Shown piece by piece: positions 17,896-26,371 of a stretch of DNA of 64,000 nucleotides. The position numbers and the translations under genes were made by a program. Origin of the DNA: Imperialibacter sp. EC-SDR9. GTDB taxonomy: Bacteria; Bacteroidota; Bacteroidia; Cytophagales; Cyclobacteriaceae. Each line of letters starts with the position of its first letter. Position 1 is the first letter of the stretch. The stretch spans positions 248,001 to 312,000 of the forward strand of contig NZ_LR701576.1 of the NCBI RefSeq assembly GCF_902498805.1, in the 5' to 3' direction. Under the pieces are notes generated by a model. That model made no database searches, was not told the DNA's origin, and worked only from the letters and a program-made list of their open reading frames with translations.

Positions 17896-18306
17896 TTAAG
17901 TCATTGGGTTCAAAACGCAACTGTAAACTGTCATCGTGTTCACATCTCGTCCGTAATACAATTTATCGAGCGCATCGTACATGTTTTTGGCCCGGAAGTA
18001 AGAAGTTTGGAGTTCCCGCATTTCCTTGGAAACCCACTGAATGGTGTAGCTGTACTCCTTTTCCCGATAGCTCTTCACGTAGTCGAGCATTTTGATGAGT
18101 GCCTCTACTTTGTCGAGTCCAATCTCTGTGCGAAACAGAAACGACTGATTGTGTCGGGGGTTGACGGTAATAAGATCCAGTTTGGCCTTACCTCCCTCCA
18201 ACGTAGTGTACTCAAAAATCAACTCGCTGCTTTTGAGGCCAAGGTAGGTCTTTATTTCATTTTGTACCCTGGCAGCATCGGCATGCACATCGGTTCTTAT
18301 TTCCAT
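17896..18306 (-). CDS. Conserved-looking protein of unknown function, operon with A-type carrier
   Basis: 136 residues, soluble, with an alpha/beta pattern: strands around ELIFEYTTLEGGKAKLDLITV (parts, residues 28-48), a helix KVEALIKMLDYVKSYREKEY, then a C-terminal helix. I recognise no family. It is the first gene of a two-gene minus-strand unit with the Fe-S carrier 4 bases downstream, which makes a link to cofactor assembly possible but unproven. Confidence 0.65.
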   Translation of the reverse strand: MEIRTDVHADAARVQNEIKTYLGLKSSELIFEYTTLEGGKAKLDLITVNPRHNQSFLFRTEIGLDKVEALIKMLDYVKSYREKEYSYTIQWVSKEMRELQTSYFRAKNMYDALDKLYYGRDVNTMTVYSCVLNPMT

Positions 18307-18376
18307 CCAAACAACAATGTTTGATACTAGCTCCTAACGCATTTTTATAGCAAGTGATCTATAAATCAGCATTACT

Positions 18377-18406
18377 AGAAACTTTTCCGTAAGAAGAAAA
18401 GTTTCT
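18377..18406. promoter_or_regulatory. Perfect 11-bp inverted repeat in the divergent mce promoter region
   Basis: AGAAACTTTTC, an 8-base spacer, then GAAAAGTTTCT. It lies 55 bases before the methylmalonyl-CoA epimerase start and 70 bases before the divergent unknown gene. It could be a regulator site or an RNA hairpin in the leader. Confidence 0.45.
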
Positions 18407-18461
18407 TCAACTTTGCAAAAGTAATCAATCGGCCATCGGTTTCAAACAACCCTCCACCTGA

Positions 18462-18869
18462 ATGACCAACGTAGAACATATTGGAATTGCTGTAAAAAAC
18501 CTCAGTGAGGGGAATGCTGTTTACGAAAAGCTTTTGGGTGTTGCTCCGTATAAGAGCGAAGAAGTGGCCTCCGAAGGTGTAATGACCTCGTTCTTCAAGG
18601 TAGGGAGCACCAAAATAGAACTGCTTGAAGGCACTAACGACCTGAGCCCTATTTCAAAGTTCATAGAAAAACGAGGAGAAGGCATTCACCATGTAGCTTT
18701 TGAAGTGAATGACATAAAAACCGAGATGGAGCGCCTTCGAAAAGAAGGATTTGTGCTATTGAATGAAGAACCAAAAAAAGGGGCTGACAACAAGTTGGTG
18801 TGCTTTGTACACCCAAAAGGAACAAACGGTGTGTTGGTGGAGCTTTGCCAGGAAATAAGACAATCATGA
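18462..18869 (+). CDS. mce: Methylmalonyl-CoA epimerase
   Basis: 135 residues, a glyoxalase/VOC-fold protein with the family start MTNVEHIGIAV. Metal ligands fit His6, His76 or His77 (GIHHVAF) and Glu127 (VLVELCQ), and a conserved Glu lies in KIELLEG. It interconverts (S)- and (R)-methylmalonyl-CoA, between propionyl-CoA carboxylase and methylmalonyl-CoA mutase. Its stop overlaps the thiL start (ATGA), an uncommon neighbour for the pathway, so the pairing is probably only translational coupling. Confidence 0.92.
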   Translation: MTNVEHIGIAVKNLSEGNAVYEKLLGVAPYKSEEVASEGVMTSFFKVGSTKIELLEGTNDLSPISKFIEKRGEGIHHVAFEVNDIKTEMERLRKEGFVLLNEEPKKGADNKLVCFVHPKGTNGVLVELCQEIRQS

Positions 18870-19900
18870 GTGAACAACCCAAAAGAACAGAACTAGGGGA
18901 GCTAGGCGAATTTGGCCTTATCGACAGGATCAGCGATCGGTTCAAAAATAATAATGCGTCAACCTTGAAGGGGATTGGCGACGATGCCGCCATCATCAAA
19001 ACGGGCGACAAAGTGATGCTTGTGTCTACTGACATGCTGATGGAAGGCATCCACTTTGACCTTTCTTACATGCCTTTGCAGCACCTTGGCTATAAGGCAG
19101 TGGCGGTAAATGTGTCGGACATTGCGGCTATGAATGGTATTCCCACGCAGATCACCGTCAACATAGGGCTGAGCAACCGGTTTTCGCTTGAGGCCATAGA
19201 CGCACTTTACGAAGGCGTCAGAATGGCGTGCGAGAATTACAAAGTAGACCTGGTAGGTGGCGACACCACATCATCAGCATCGGGATTGGTGATTTCCGTT
19301 ACGGCTATTGGAGAAGCTGACCCGGAAAAGGTAAGTCTCAGAAGCGGTGCCAAAAAGGGTGATATCGTGTGCGCCACAGGCGACCTGGCAGGTGCTTATA
19401 TTGGCTTGCAGGTGCTGGAGCGTGAGAAGCAGGTTTTCAAGGCCAATCCGGACATGCAGCCTAACCTCGGGCCTTACGATTACATTGTCAAGCGACAGCT
19501 GAAGCCCGAAGCACGTATGGACATTATCCATGAGCTGAGGGAGTTAAACATTGTGCCTACCTCCATGATCGACATTTCAGATGGGCTGGCATCGGAGCTT
19601 TTTCATCTCTGCAAGCAATCTGGCCTTGGTGTGAAGATTTATGAAGACAAGCTGCCCATCGACACCCTGACCTACAACACCGCTGTTGAGTTTCAGCTAG
19701 ACCCTATCACCTGTGCGCTCAATGGCGGCGAGGATTATGAGCTTTTGTTCACCATTGGCCAGGAGGATTTTGAAAAGTTGAAAAATCATATGGACATCCA
19801 CTTTATAGGCTACATGACCGACGCCAAAGAGGGCAGGCATTTGATCACCAAAAACAGCAATGCAGTTGAGCTAAAAGCGCAGGGCTGGAAGCACTTTTAG
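18866..19900 (+). CDS. thiL: Thiamine-monophosphate kinase ThiL
   Basis: 344 residues from the ATG at 18866, which overlaps the mce stop by 4 bases; an earlier in-frame ATG inside mce is not needed. Motifs of the PurM/ThiL ATP-binding fold are clear: GEFGLIDRI, GIGDDAAII (about residues 34-42), STDMLMEGIHF, NVSDIAAMNG, DLVGGDTTSS, DISDGLASEL and NGGEDYELLF. ThiL phosphorylates thiamine monophosphate to the active diphosphate cofactor with ATP and Mg2+. No TPP riboswitch was seen before the unit. Confidence 0.95.
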   Translation: MSEQPKRTELGELGEFGLIDRISDRFKNNNASTLKGIGDDAAIIKTGDKVMLVSTDMLMEGIHFDLSYMPLQHLGYKAVAVNVSDIAAMNGIPTQITVNIGLSNRFSLEAIDALYEGVRMACENYKVDLVGGDTTSSASGLVISVTAIGEADPEKVSLRSGAKKGDIVCATGDLAGAYIGLQVLEREKQVFKANPDMQPNLGPYDYIVKRQLKPEARMDIIHELRELNIVPTSMIDISDGLASELFHLCKQSGLGVKIYEDKLPIDTLTYNTAVEFQLDPITCALNGGEDYELLFTIGQEDFEKLKNHMDIHFIGYMTDAKEGRHLITKNSNAVELKAQGWKHF

Positions 19901-19937
19901 ATGTTGGCATCGTTTTGTATCTTAGTTACTCTTAAAT

Positions 19938-20489
19938 ATGGAAACTTTAAAGATCGATAAAACGAAAGATTGGACTGTTGATGATTATCTCCTTTTAGGA
20001 GAGACAAATACTCCATGCCAATTAATCAATGGAGAACTGATCATGGGCCCGGCACCCAACCCACAACATCAAATTATATCGAGCATCCTGAATGATATTT
20101 TGAAATTGGAGGCAAAAAAAGTGGGGGCACTAGTACTATATGCCCCTGTTGACCTCTACATAGATAATAGAAATGTCTTTCAGCCAGATTTAATCTTCCT
20201 TTCAAAGGAAAAAAGGCACTTGTTGACTAAGAGAGGGATAGAAGGCCCCCCTGAACTTGTTGTGGAAATTATCTCTCCATCTAACGGTTACACAGACAGG
20301 TACGAGAAGAAAAATGCCTATCAAAAATTCGGCATACCAGAATATTGGATTCTGGATCCAGCCAACCAAACACTGGAAATTTATTATTCCACAGACTGGG
20401 TAAAGCCTACGCTTTACCTGGCAGGGGAAGGTACAGTTACTTCATCTGTACTCAAGGAGTTGAATTTTAACCTGAAGGATTTATTCTGA
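19938..20489 (+). CDS. Uma2-family (DUF820) putative restriction-endonuclease-fold protein
   Basis: 183 residues with the Uma2 pattern: MTGPAPN-like LIMGPAPNPQHQ (about residues 33-44), then the PD-(D/E)xK core QPDLIFLS (about 78-85) and PELVVEIISPSN (about 103-114), and GIPEYWILDP (about 128-137). The acidic pair Asp80 region and Glu in VVEI with the following helix match a nuclease active site. The family is expanded in cyanobacteria and Bacteroidota and has no settled role. Confidence 0.88.
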   Translation: METLKIDKTKDWTVDDYLLLGETNTPCQLINGELIMGPAPNPQHQIISSILNDILKLEAKKVGALVLYAPVDLYIDNRNVFQPDLIFLSKEKRHLLTKRGIEGPPELVVEIISPSNGYTDRYEKKNAYQKFGIPEYWILDPANQTLEIYYSTDWVKPTLYLAGEGTVTSSVLKELNFNLKDLF

Positions 20490-20500
20490 AGCAAGAATTA

Positions 20501-20537
20501 AAAGGCCGTTTCCCTGATCTGAGAAACGGCCCTTTTT
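20501..20537 (+). terminator. Terminator after the Uma2 gene
   Basis: Stem GGCCGTTTC and GAAACGGCC around an 11-base loop, followed by CTTTTTA. It lies 12 bases past the Uma2 stop and before the convergent DUF1080 gene. Confidence 0.88.
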
Positions 20538-20557
20538 ACCCGTTAAGTTTTAAGATT

Positions 20558-21514
20558 TTACTCTGATTTTTTTCCTTCCACCCTGGGAGTAATGATGATG
20601 TTTCTGAATTCAATGGCGCCATGATCTCCCTGAAACATTAGCGGGCCTGGCTCGGCCTCGTTGTTATCAAGAGCGCCACCGGTCATGCCGGCAATTGTTT
20701 GGTCGCTGATAATTGTTTTGCCATTGAGCACTACTGTCACCCTCCTGCCTATTAACGTGATATCGTACGACTGCCACACGCCTGCGTCCTTTGCCACCAT
20801 TTCATTGGGAGTGATAAGCCCGTAGATGCCTCCCAATAAGCCACTCGACGGCTCCATTCCTTTGCTGTCAACTATCTGAACCTCGTAGCGGCCACGTAGA
20901 TAAACGCCGCTGTTGCTTCCTTTTGGGTAACGAAACTCAATATGCAGTTTAAAGTCGTTGAACTTTTGATCAGACACCAGATTGGCCCCCGATTTTTCGC
21001 TAATTAATACACCTGCATCCACTTTCCACTGATTTTCACCCATGGCATGCCATCCACTCAGATCACGACCATTGAACAAAGTAATGGGCTCACCCCACTC
21101 TGGATTGTCCACGTAAGCCAGTTTTGGCGCTCTTGTCCCGACCCAGCTATACTTCTTCCCATCGGTAAACCGCATGGTGCCGGTCAATTGGTCACCTGTC
21201 AATTGCCCCTCAAAGGCCAAGTCTCCTTCTCCCGGCTCCCATTGCACGGGAATAGCAAAGCTGAACTTCCCATCCTTTGCCTTCACCTCAGCAATCGGTC
21301 GAGCACTCCCGGAAGCATAACAAAACCTGCCCACCAGCGTGTGATAGCCCGAATGCTGGATCTCCAACCAGGAAGGAAGCTCCGACCCATCCCTGGTGAT
21401 CTTCAAGTTCCATCTTCCTTCAAGCGGATTGACTTCCTGGGCGTAGGTAGCATCAGTTACTACGAAAAGCATAAAGCTCAATAGCGATAAAGTAAATTTG
21501 GATAGCGTACTCAT
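20558..21514 (-). CDS. Exported DUF1080 (3-keto-disaccharide hydrolase) protein with an N-terminal lipocalin-like domain
   Basis: 318 residues from the ATG at 21514, which places a clean signal peptide (MSTLSKFTLSLLSFMLF..YAQ) at the N-terminus; the longer upstream frame has no such feature. Residues about 27-125 form a lipocalin-like strand domain (EGRWNLKI; GTMRFTDGKKY). Residues about 130-315 are the DUF1080 concanavalin-like domain, with LFNGRDLSGWHA, FRYPKGSNSGVYLRG and FQGDHGAIEFRNI. Recent work assigns DUF1080 members hydrolase activity on 3-keto-glycosides. The second copy in this window (58121) is a shorter lipoprotein. Confidence 0.88.
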   Translation of the reverse strand: MSTLSKFTLSLLSFMLFVVTDATYAQEVNPLEGRWNLKITRDGSELPSWLEIQHSGYHTLVGRFCYASGSARPIAEVKAKDGKFSFAIPVQWEPGEGDLAFEGQLTGDQLTGTMRFTDGKKYSWVGTRAPKLAYVDNPEWGEPITLFNGRDLSGWHAMGENQWKVDAGVLISEKSGANLVSDQKFNDFKLHIEFRYPKGSNSGVYLRGRYEVQIVDSKGMEPSSGLLGGIYGLITPNEMVAKDAGVWQSYDITLIGRRVTVVLNGKTIISDQTIAGMTGGALDNNEAEPGPLMFQGDHGAIEFRNIIITPRVEGKKSE

Positions 21515-21717
21515 GGTAAAGGGTGTTTTAGGAAGTTGTAGCTTTAGCGTGTCGAAGTTATTGATGGCAGAGAAGAAATCAAACAAAGAAGGGCGGTTGT
21601 GAAGGATGATAGAAAAAACAATAGATCAGAATCATGCATCCTGTAAAAAAAGGGTGACAAAGTTGGTTTGAGTATTAATGTCAGCATCAAAACAAATTCG
21701 GCATACCAAGTAATCCG

Positions 21718-22032
21718 TTGATAGAGATAGAAAATTATTTAAATTGGGGAGTGATAACTGCCGACCAAAAACGAATTATTAAAGAAATAACGGGTAAGTA
21801 TAATCCTACCCTGCTTGGTATTTTCGGCTCTTACGCACGAAATGAACAAATTCCTAAAAGCGATATAGATATCCTCATCGACTTTGATAAAACGGTCGAT
21901 TTGCTTCAGTTAATTGGGTTAGAGCAAGAATTGTCTGAAGTTCTCGGAGTAAAAGTCGACCTCATTACTTATAAATCTCTCAATGAGAAACTAAAGCCAT
22001 ATATTCAACAAGATTTGATAAGAATCCTGTGA
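21718..22032 (+). CDS. mntA: MntA-type nucleotidyltransferase antitoxin
   Basis: 104 residues, a minimal nucleotidyltransferase. The active-site motif GSYAR-x9-SDIDILI (about residues 38-57) is intact, with the two Asp metal ligands, and a third acidic position at VDLIT (about 85). It starts at a TTG (21718). MntA transfers AMP groups to a tyrosine of its HepT partner and so neutralises it. The HepT gene follows with a 1-base overlap. Confidence 0.9.
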   Translation: MIEIENYLNWGVITADQKRIIKEITGKYNPTLLGIFGSYARNEQIPKSDIDILIDFDKTVDLLQLIGLEQELSEVLGVKVDLITYKSLNEKLKPYIQQDLIRIL

Positions 22033-22376
22033 TGGCCAAGAATACACTTGTTTATCTTGAGCATATCTTAGATGCCCTTGCAAAGGTTAAATCGTATACG
22101 ACGGATCTAAATGAAGGATTGTTTTTAGAGAACCCTTTGGTCCAGGATGCCGTGATCAGAAATTTTGAAGTAATTGGTGAGGCCACCAAGCAAATTGATT
22201 TGGGCATAAGGGCGAAATACCCTGATATTGAATGGAAGAAAATTGCCGGAATGCGGGATAAATTAATTCATGATTATATTGGAGTAGATCTAAGGGCGGT
22301 TTGGGCTGTAGTTGAAAATTTGGTACCTGACCTGGAGAAAAAAATCGAAGAGATTGTGAAAATAGAGAAAGGATGA
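22032..22376 (+). CDS. hepT: HepT-type HEPN ribonuclease toxin
   Basis: 114 residues, all-helical HEPN domain. The catalytic and regulated motif R-x4-H-x-Y is present as RDKLIHDY (Arg75, His80, Tyr82); the Tyr is the residue that MntA modifies in the characterised pair. The ATG at 22032 overlaps the mntA stop by one base (a GTG directly before it is also possible). The pair forms a type VII toxin-antitoxin module. Confidence 0.92.
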   Translation: MAKNTLVYLEHILDALAKVKSYTTDLNEGLFLENPLVQDAVIRNFEVIGEATKQIDLGIRAKYPDIEWKKIAGMRDKLIHDYIGVDLRAVWAVVENLVPDLEKKIEEIVKIEKG

Positions 22377-22420
22377 GAGATAGAATACCAAACACTCAAA
22401 TCTCAAAGGCTGCCTAAACT

Positions 22421-25300
22421 TCACTTCAATGTTAATAAATAGCTGGTCAAGTTAGCCAAATCTTGTTCGTTCAATCCCAAAGCCAAACCACCCGGCATAA
22501 TACTCGTCGCCATGGGCTTTTTTGAGACGACTTCTTTCGAGTCAATCACTGTTTGCCTGCCTGACACGTCTCTCAGTACAGTCGTTTCCCCCTCTGACAC
22601 CAAAAACCCGAAGTACGAGTTGTCATCTTTGGTTTTCACTTCCACCATCGTATAGCCGAAAGCAAGGGCTGCGCTGGGTTCCAAAATAGCATTGAGCAAG
22701 CCGCTTTGATCAAATTTTGACCCTATCTTGCTCAAGTCGGGGCCTACCTCCATGCCAGTACTTCCTACTTTGTGGCAGGCTTTACATTTTTGCACAAAGA
22801 GTTCTCTCCCTTTTGAAGCAACTCCTTTTAATTCGATTATCCCCTCATATGAAACTCCAGGAGGAGCTAACTCTTTGAAATACTCTGCTGCCATCGTTCT
22901 CACAGACTGGTCAGGATTGCTGAAGATGGTTTTTCCAGCCTCCGTCATCAAAGGTGCAGCGAGCAGGCCCGACGATGCAAGAGCAATGAGAATTTTGCCG
23001 CCTTCAGCATCTTGGGCAAGCAAGCGGACAGCGTCCTTTTTTTCATCCACGGTCTTTTCTTCACTGAGAATTATCGCCTTCTGTTCGAGCATTACCTGGC
23101 TTTGTGCAGGCAGCATTTCCTTCTCAAGCTCGTCCCAATTCACTAGTAAAAACCAGCTATTGGACTTTCGGAAATTAAGCAGCCATGCTGCCTCGTTAGC
23201 CACTTCCTTCGTTGCCGATCCGGCTAGATCAGCCATGAGCTTGACAGCTTCAATATCGTTGATGTAACTCAAAGCCACCAGGGCCTTTGATCTTTCGTTA
23301 TCCGCCAGGCCAGGTGCCAACGCCCTTTCTGCAAAGGAAGTTGCGGCCACATCAGGATGTAGCCTCCAGGCTATGTTGGTAAAGGCCGACGTCCATTTGA
23401 CAGCGTCGGGGTTTTGCTTCTCAAGCAGGGCCATGTACAGGTCTGCTTCTTTGCCAAGTGCTCCAATGCCCAATGCCTCCAAATAATAGGCATCAACGCC
23501 GTCATACCGGCTTGCAAGTGGCACCAACACTTCCTGAGATTTTCCCCAGGGCATGTCTCTCATAGAAATAGCCACTTCTCTCAAAACGGCGACAGAAGGG
23601 TCATCAAGAGTAGCCTTTGCGTAGGCTATGACATTGCTTTCGTCTTTTTTGAGTGCCCGGTAGGCTGCTACACGAAGCGATGGGGACGGATGAGAAGCCA
23701 AAACGTCTTCGACCTCGTCCAGGCCCGCTTCCCCTAGTTGAGCCATCAACCAAACCGCCCTTGCACGAATAAATGGGTTGCTATCGTTCAGGAGTTTCTT
23801 TACTTCAGGCAAAACCGATTCGCCTTGCACCGCTAGCCTGACAAAGCCCTGATTTCGTACATTAATGGCAGGGCTTTTCAATACTTCAATTTGACCAGTT
23901 GTGGTGGTGAGATCATACGTTGGCTTTTCCAGTTTTTTTCCTTTGGGAGTGATCCGGTAAATTCTACCATAGCCTTTTTGGTCTGTCATCTGATGACCTC
24001 CTACAATGCGATCGTACCAGTCAGCCACATAAATGGCTCCGTCGGTGCCTACTGCCACATCGCTGGGCCGGAATAGCTTTGCTTCATCAGGCCCCACATC
24101 ATTCCACACGTAATCTTCGGTAGATGTGCCGATCGAAGAGATCAAATCTTTTCTATCGAAAGCGTAGCCTGCACCATTTGGCCTGGGCTGATAGGTAAAA
24201 ACTTCGTTTCTTCCGGCATCAGCGCTTAAAAACATGCCGCGGAATGCATCGCCAAATGCATCGCCCTCGTACATCACCACGCCAGTTGGAGCCCCTGCCC
24301 CGGTGCGGTCGCCCACTGGCAGCACACCAGGATCTTCCTGATGCCAGTGGGCAGTGAAAATCTCCTGGTCTGGTCTGCGGTCGGCCTTCCAGGTGCGGCT
24401 GCCGTCGGCGCTGAAGTAGCCGGCATTGCTGCCCTCCATGACCCAGCTTACCCTACAGGCCACTACCTCATCATCGTTGTCGTTCTGCCACATATTGCCA
24501 TAGGAGTCCACCGCCAACTCATAGGAGTTTCTGAAGTTGTGAGCCAGCACCTCCAGTCCTTTACCATCGGGGCCAATCCGTAGCGCCAAACCTCCGACCC
24601 ACACCTTGCCATCATCACTTACCTGGGCAGGCTTATTTTCTTTGTTGTAGGGTGTGCCTCCGGTGTAGATACTGCCCGACCGAAGCTCCCAACCGGATTT
24701 ATCTATCACATGGTGAGGCCCTGCATTTCCGGTGTTGAAATACCAATTGCCATCCGGGCCTGCCACAACGGAATGTAAGCTATGGTCGTGATCCAATCCG
24801 CCAAAGCCCGTCAGAAAGATCTCTTTTTTATCGGGTTGGTCGTCGCCATCCTCGTCGGTATACACAATGATGTTTGGTGCGCAGGAAACAATCACTTTGT
24901 TGCCAATAACAGCTATTCCCAGCGGCGCCACCAGGTCTTTGTCCTGCACAAAAACCTTTGTTTTATCAGCCTTCCCGTCGTCGTCGGTGTCTTCCAGGAT
25001 GACTACCCTGTCTCCTTCCTCGAAATTCAGGTGTGTTCCCGGGTCGTTGTTGAAATTGCGGTAATTGACAGCCTCAGTCACCCATATCCGGCCTCTGACG
25101 TCCACATCCATATTGGTTGGGTTATACAATTGAGGGGACTCTGCCCACAAGGTGGATTCCCAGCCTTCGGGCAGATAAAGCTGTCCATCAAAACGTGTTT
25201 CAAATTTGAGCGGATGATAAGGTTCTTCGGCCTTTCTGGTATCAACGCAGGAAAAGAAAATGACCGAAAGGACGGTTGGAAGTAGTTTGTAGGTGTTCAT
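22421..25300 (-). CDS. PVC-type haem-binding lipoprotein (propeller, HEAT repeats, cytochrome c)
   Basis: 959 residues from the ATG at 25300 (a TTG two codons earlier is less likely). A lipobox ends in FFSC (Cys about 19), so it is anchored in a membrane. Residues about 40-460 are a glucose-dehydrogenase-like beta-propeller (GWESTLWAESP; DVAVGTDGAIYVADWYD). HEAT-like helical repeats follow (about 480-800). The C-terminal domain carries one haem c site, CKACH (about 839-843), with an axial Met expected near MATSIMPGG. The architecture is the 'membrane-bound dehydrogenase' seen in Planctomycetes and Cytophagales. It is probably an electron-transferring sugar oxidase; the substrate is unproven. 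Confidence 0.88.
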   Translation of the reverse strand: MNTYKLLPTVLSVIFFSCVDTRKAEEPYHPLKFETRFDGQLYLPEGWESTLWAESPQLYNPTNMDVDVRGRIWVTEAVNYRNFNNDPGTHLNFEEGDRVVILEDTDDDGKADKTKVFVQDKDLVAPLGIAVIGNKVIVSCAPNIIVYTDEDGDDQPDKKEIFLTGFGGLDHDHSLHSVVAGPDGNWYFNTGNAGPHHVIDKSGWELRSGSIYTGGTPYNKENKPAQVSDDGKVWVGGLALRIGPDGKGLEVLAHNFRNSYELAVDSYGNMWQNDNDDEVVACRVSWVMEGSNAGYFSADGSRTWKADRRPDQEIFTAHWHQEDPGVLPVGDRTGAGAPTGVVMYEGDAFGDAFRGMFLSADAGRNEVFTYQPRPNGAGYAFDRKDLISSIGTSTEDYVWNDVGPDEAKLFRPSDVAVGTDGAIYVADWYDRIVGGHQMTDQKGYGRIYRITPKGKKLEKPTYDLTTTTGQIEVLKSPAINVRNQGFVRLAVQGESVLPEVKKLLNDSNPFIRARAVWLMAQLGEAGLDEVEDVLASHPSPSLRVAAYRALKKDESNVIAYAKATLDDPSVAVLREVAISMRDMPWGKSQEVLVPLASRYDGVDAYYLEALGIGALGKEADLYMALLEKQNPDAVKWTSAFTNIAWRLHPDVAATSFAERALAPGLADNERSKALVALSYINDIEAVKLMADLAGSATKEVANEAAWLLNFRKSNSWFLLVNWDELEKEMLPAQSQVMLEQKAIILSEEKTVDEKKDAVRLLAQDAEGGKILIALASSGLLAAPLMTEAGKTIFSNPDQSVRTMAAEYFKELAPPGVSYEGIIELKGVASKGRELFVQKCKACHKVGSTGMEVGPDLSKIGSKFDQSGLLNAILEPSAALAFGYTMVEVKTKDDNSYFGFLVSEGETTVLRDVSGRQTVIDSKEVVSKKPMATSIMPGGLALGLNEQDLANLTSYLLTLK

Positions 25301-25456
25301 TGCCAAAGGTGTTGAAACATAAGATAGATCGCTTTCTTACTAAATAAAAGTGCCAGCAGAGCGAAAGCATTTTTTTGAACAGGAAAGGTCACTCTGAGGC
25401 ACTTGAGTTCTCCAATTTAGGCGACCGTCTGCCATTTTATTTTTACCTTACTCCGA

Positions 25457-26293
25457 ATGTTGAAAACGGTGATTTTTGATATGGCATCATCAGAGGGTGA
25501 TTTTTGGGCTTCACAGCGCTGGAAAATAGTAAAGGTCGCAGGCCTGCTGATGGTATTTGCGGTGCTCCTCAGGCTCATACAGGATTATCTTCATGCTTAT
25601 ATAAATGATTACCACTTTTACTTCTCTGAGTCCATTATTCATAAAGGCTTTTGGTTTGTTTTCTTTCCCGTCTCCATTCTGCAGGGCTATGCAATCGGAA
25701 AATTTTCAAATACATTTTCCGGAAAGATGAAATTTGCCTTCCTCACCGTGCTAACCGTCCTGGCCACCCTGGTGCATCTTTTGTCTTTTGCATTCATCAT
25801 ATCAACAGCATACTCCATTTTCCTGAATCATTCTTATTCGTTTATCAACCTGCTCAGATATTCATTTTCTGAGGATACCTACCTGTGCCTTCTCATCTAT
25901 GGCATTTCAGCGCTGGTGTTCAGTCGCCTGGATGCAGAGAAGCTAAAAACATCATCGGAACAACACTACTTAACCGCCGTGATGGTGGGCAGTGGAGCAA
26001 AAACAACAGCGGTAAGTGTGAATGATATATTTTATGTCAGCAGCGCAAGCCCCTATATAGCCCTACATACAGCCACACGAAAGTTTCTTCATTCTGAAAC
26101 CCTGAAAGCGCTTGGTGAGCAGCTCAACCGGCAGCAATTTGTGCGAATTCATAAATCTACCATTGTCAATATAAAAGAAGTTGAGTCTTATCAATCACGC
26201 CTGAACGGTGACTACGACATCACGCTGAAAAATGGTGAAGTTGTGCGAATGAGTCGAAATTATTCGACATCGTTCAAGAACCAGTTCAAATAG
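25457..26293 (+). CDS. Membrane-bound LytTR-family transcriptional regulator
   Basis: 278 residues: four hydrophobic helices in the first half (about residues 25-45, 65-85, 95-120, 140-160) and a C-terminal LytTR DNA-binding domain (about 180-278) with VNDIFYVSSASPYIALH, RQQFVRIHKSTIVNI and NGDYDITLKNGEVVRMSR. This single-chain sensor-regulator type is widespread in Bacteroidota. No histidine kinase lies beside it. It faces away from the PVC lipoprotein gene. Confidence 0.88.
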   Translation: MLKTVIFDMASSEGDFWASQRWKIVKVAGLLMVFAVLLRLIQDYLHAYINDYHFYFSESIIHKGFWFVFFPVSILQGYAIGKFSNTFSGKMKFAFLTVLTVLATLVHLLSFAFIISTAYSIFLNHSYSFINLLRYSFSEDTYLCLLIYGISALVFSRLDAEKLKTSSEQHYLTAVMVGSGAKTTAVSVNDIFYVSSASPYIALHTATRKFLHSETLKALGEQLNRQQFVRIHKSTIVNIKEVESYQSRLNGDYDITLKNGEVVRMSRNYSTSFKNQFK

Positions 26294-26371
26294 TCCACGG
26301 GTTGGATCAAAAAGTCATCAGGTTAACGTATTCAGGTTTGTTTACCGGAAAAGGCACATGAAATTGTGGCT

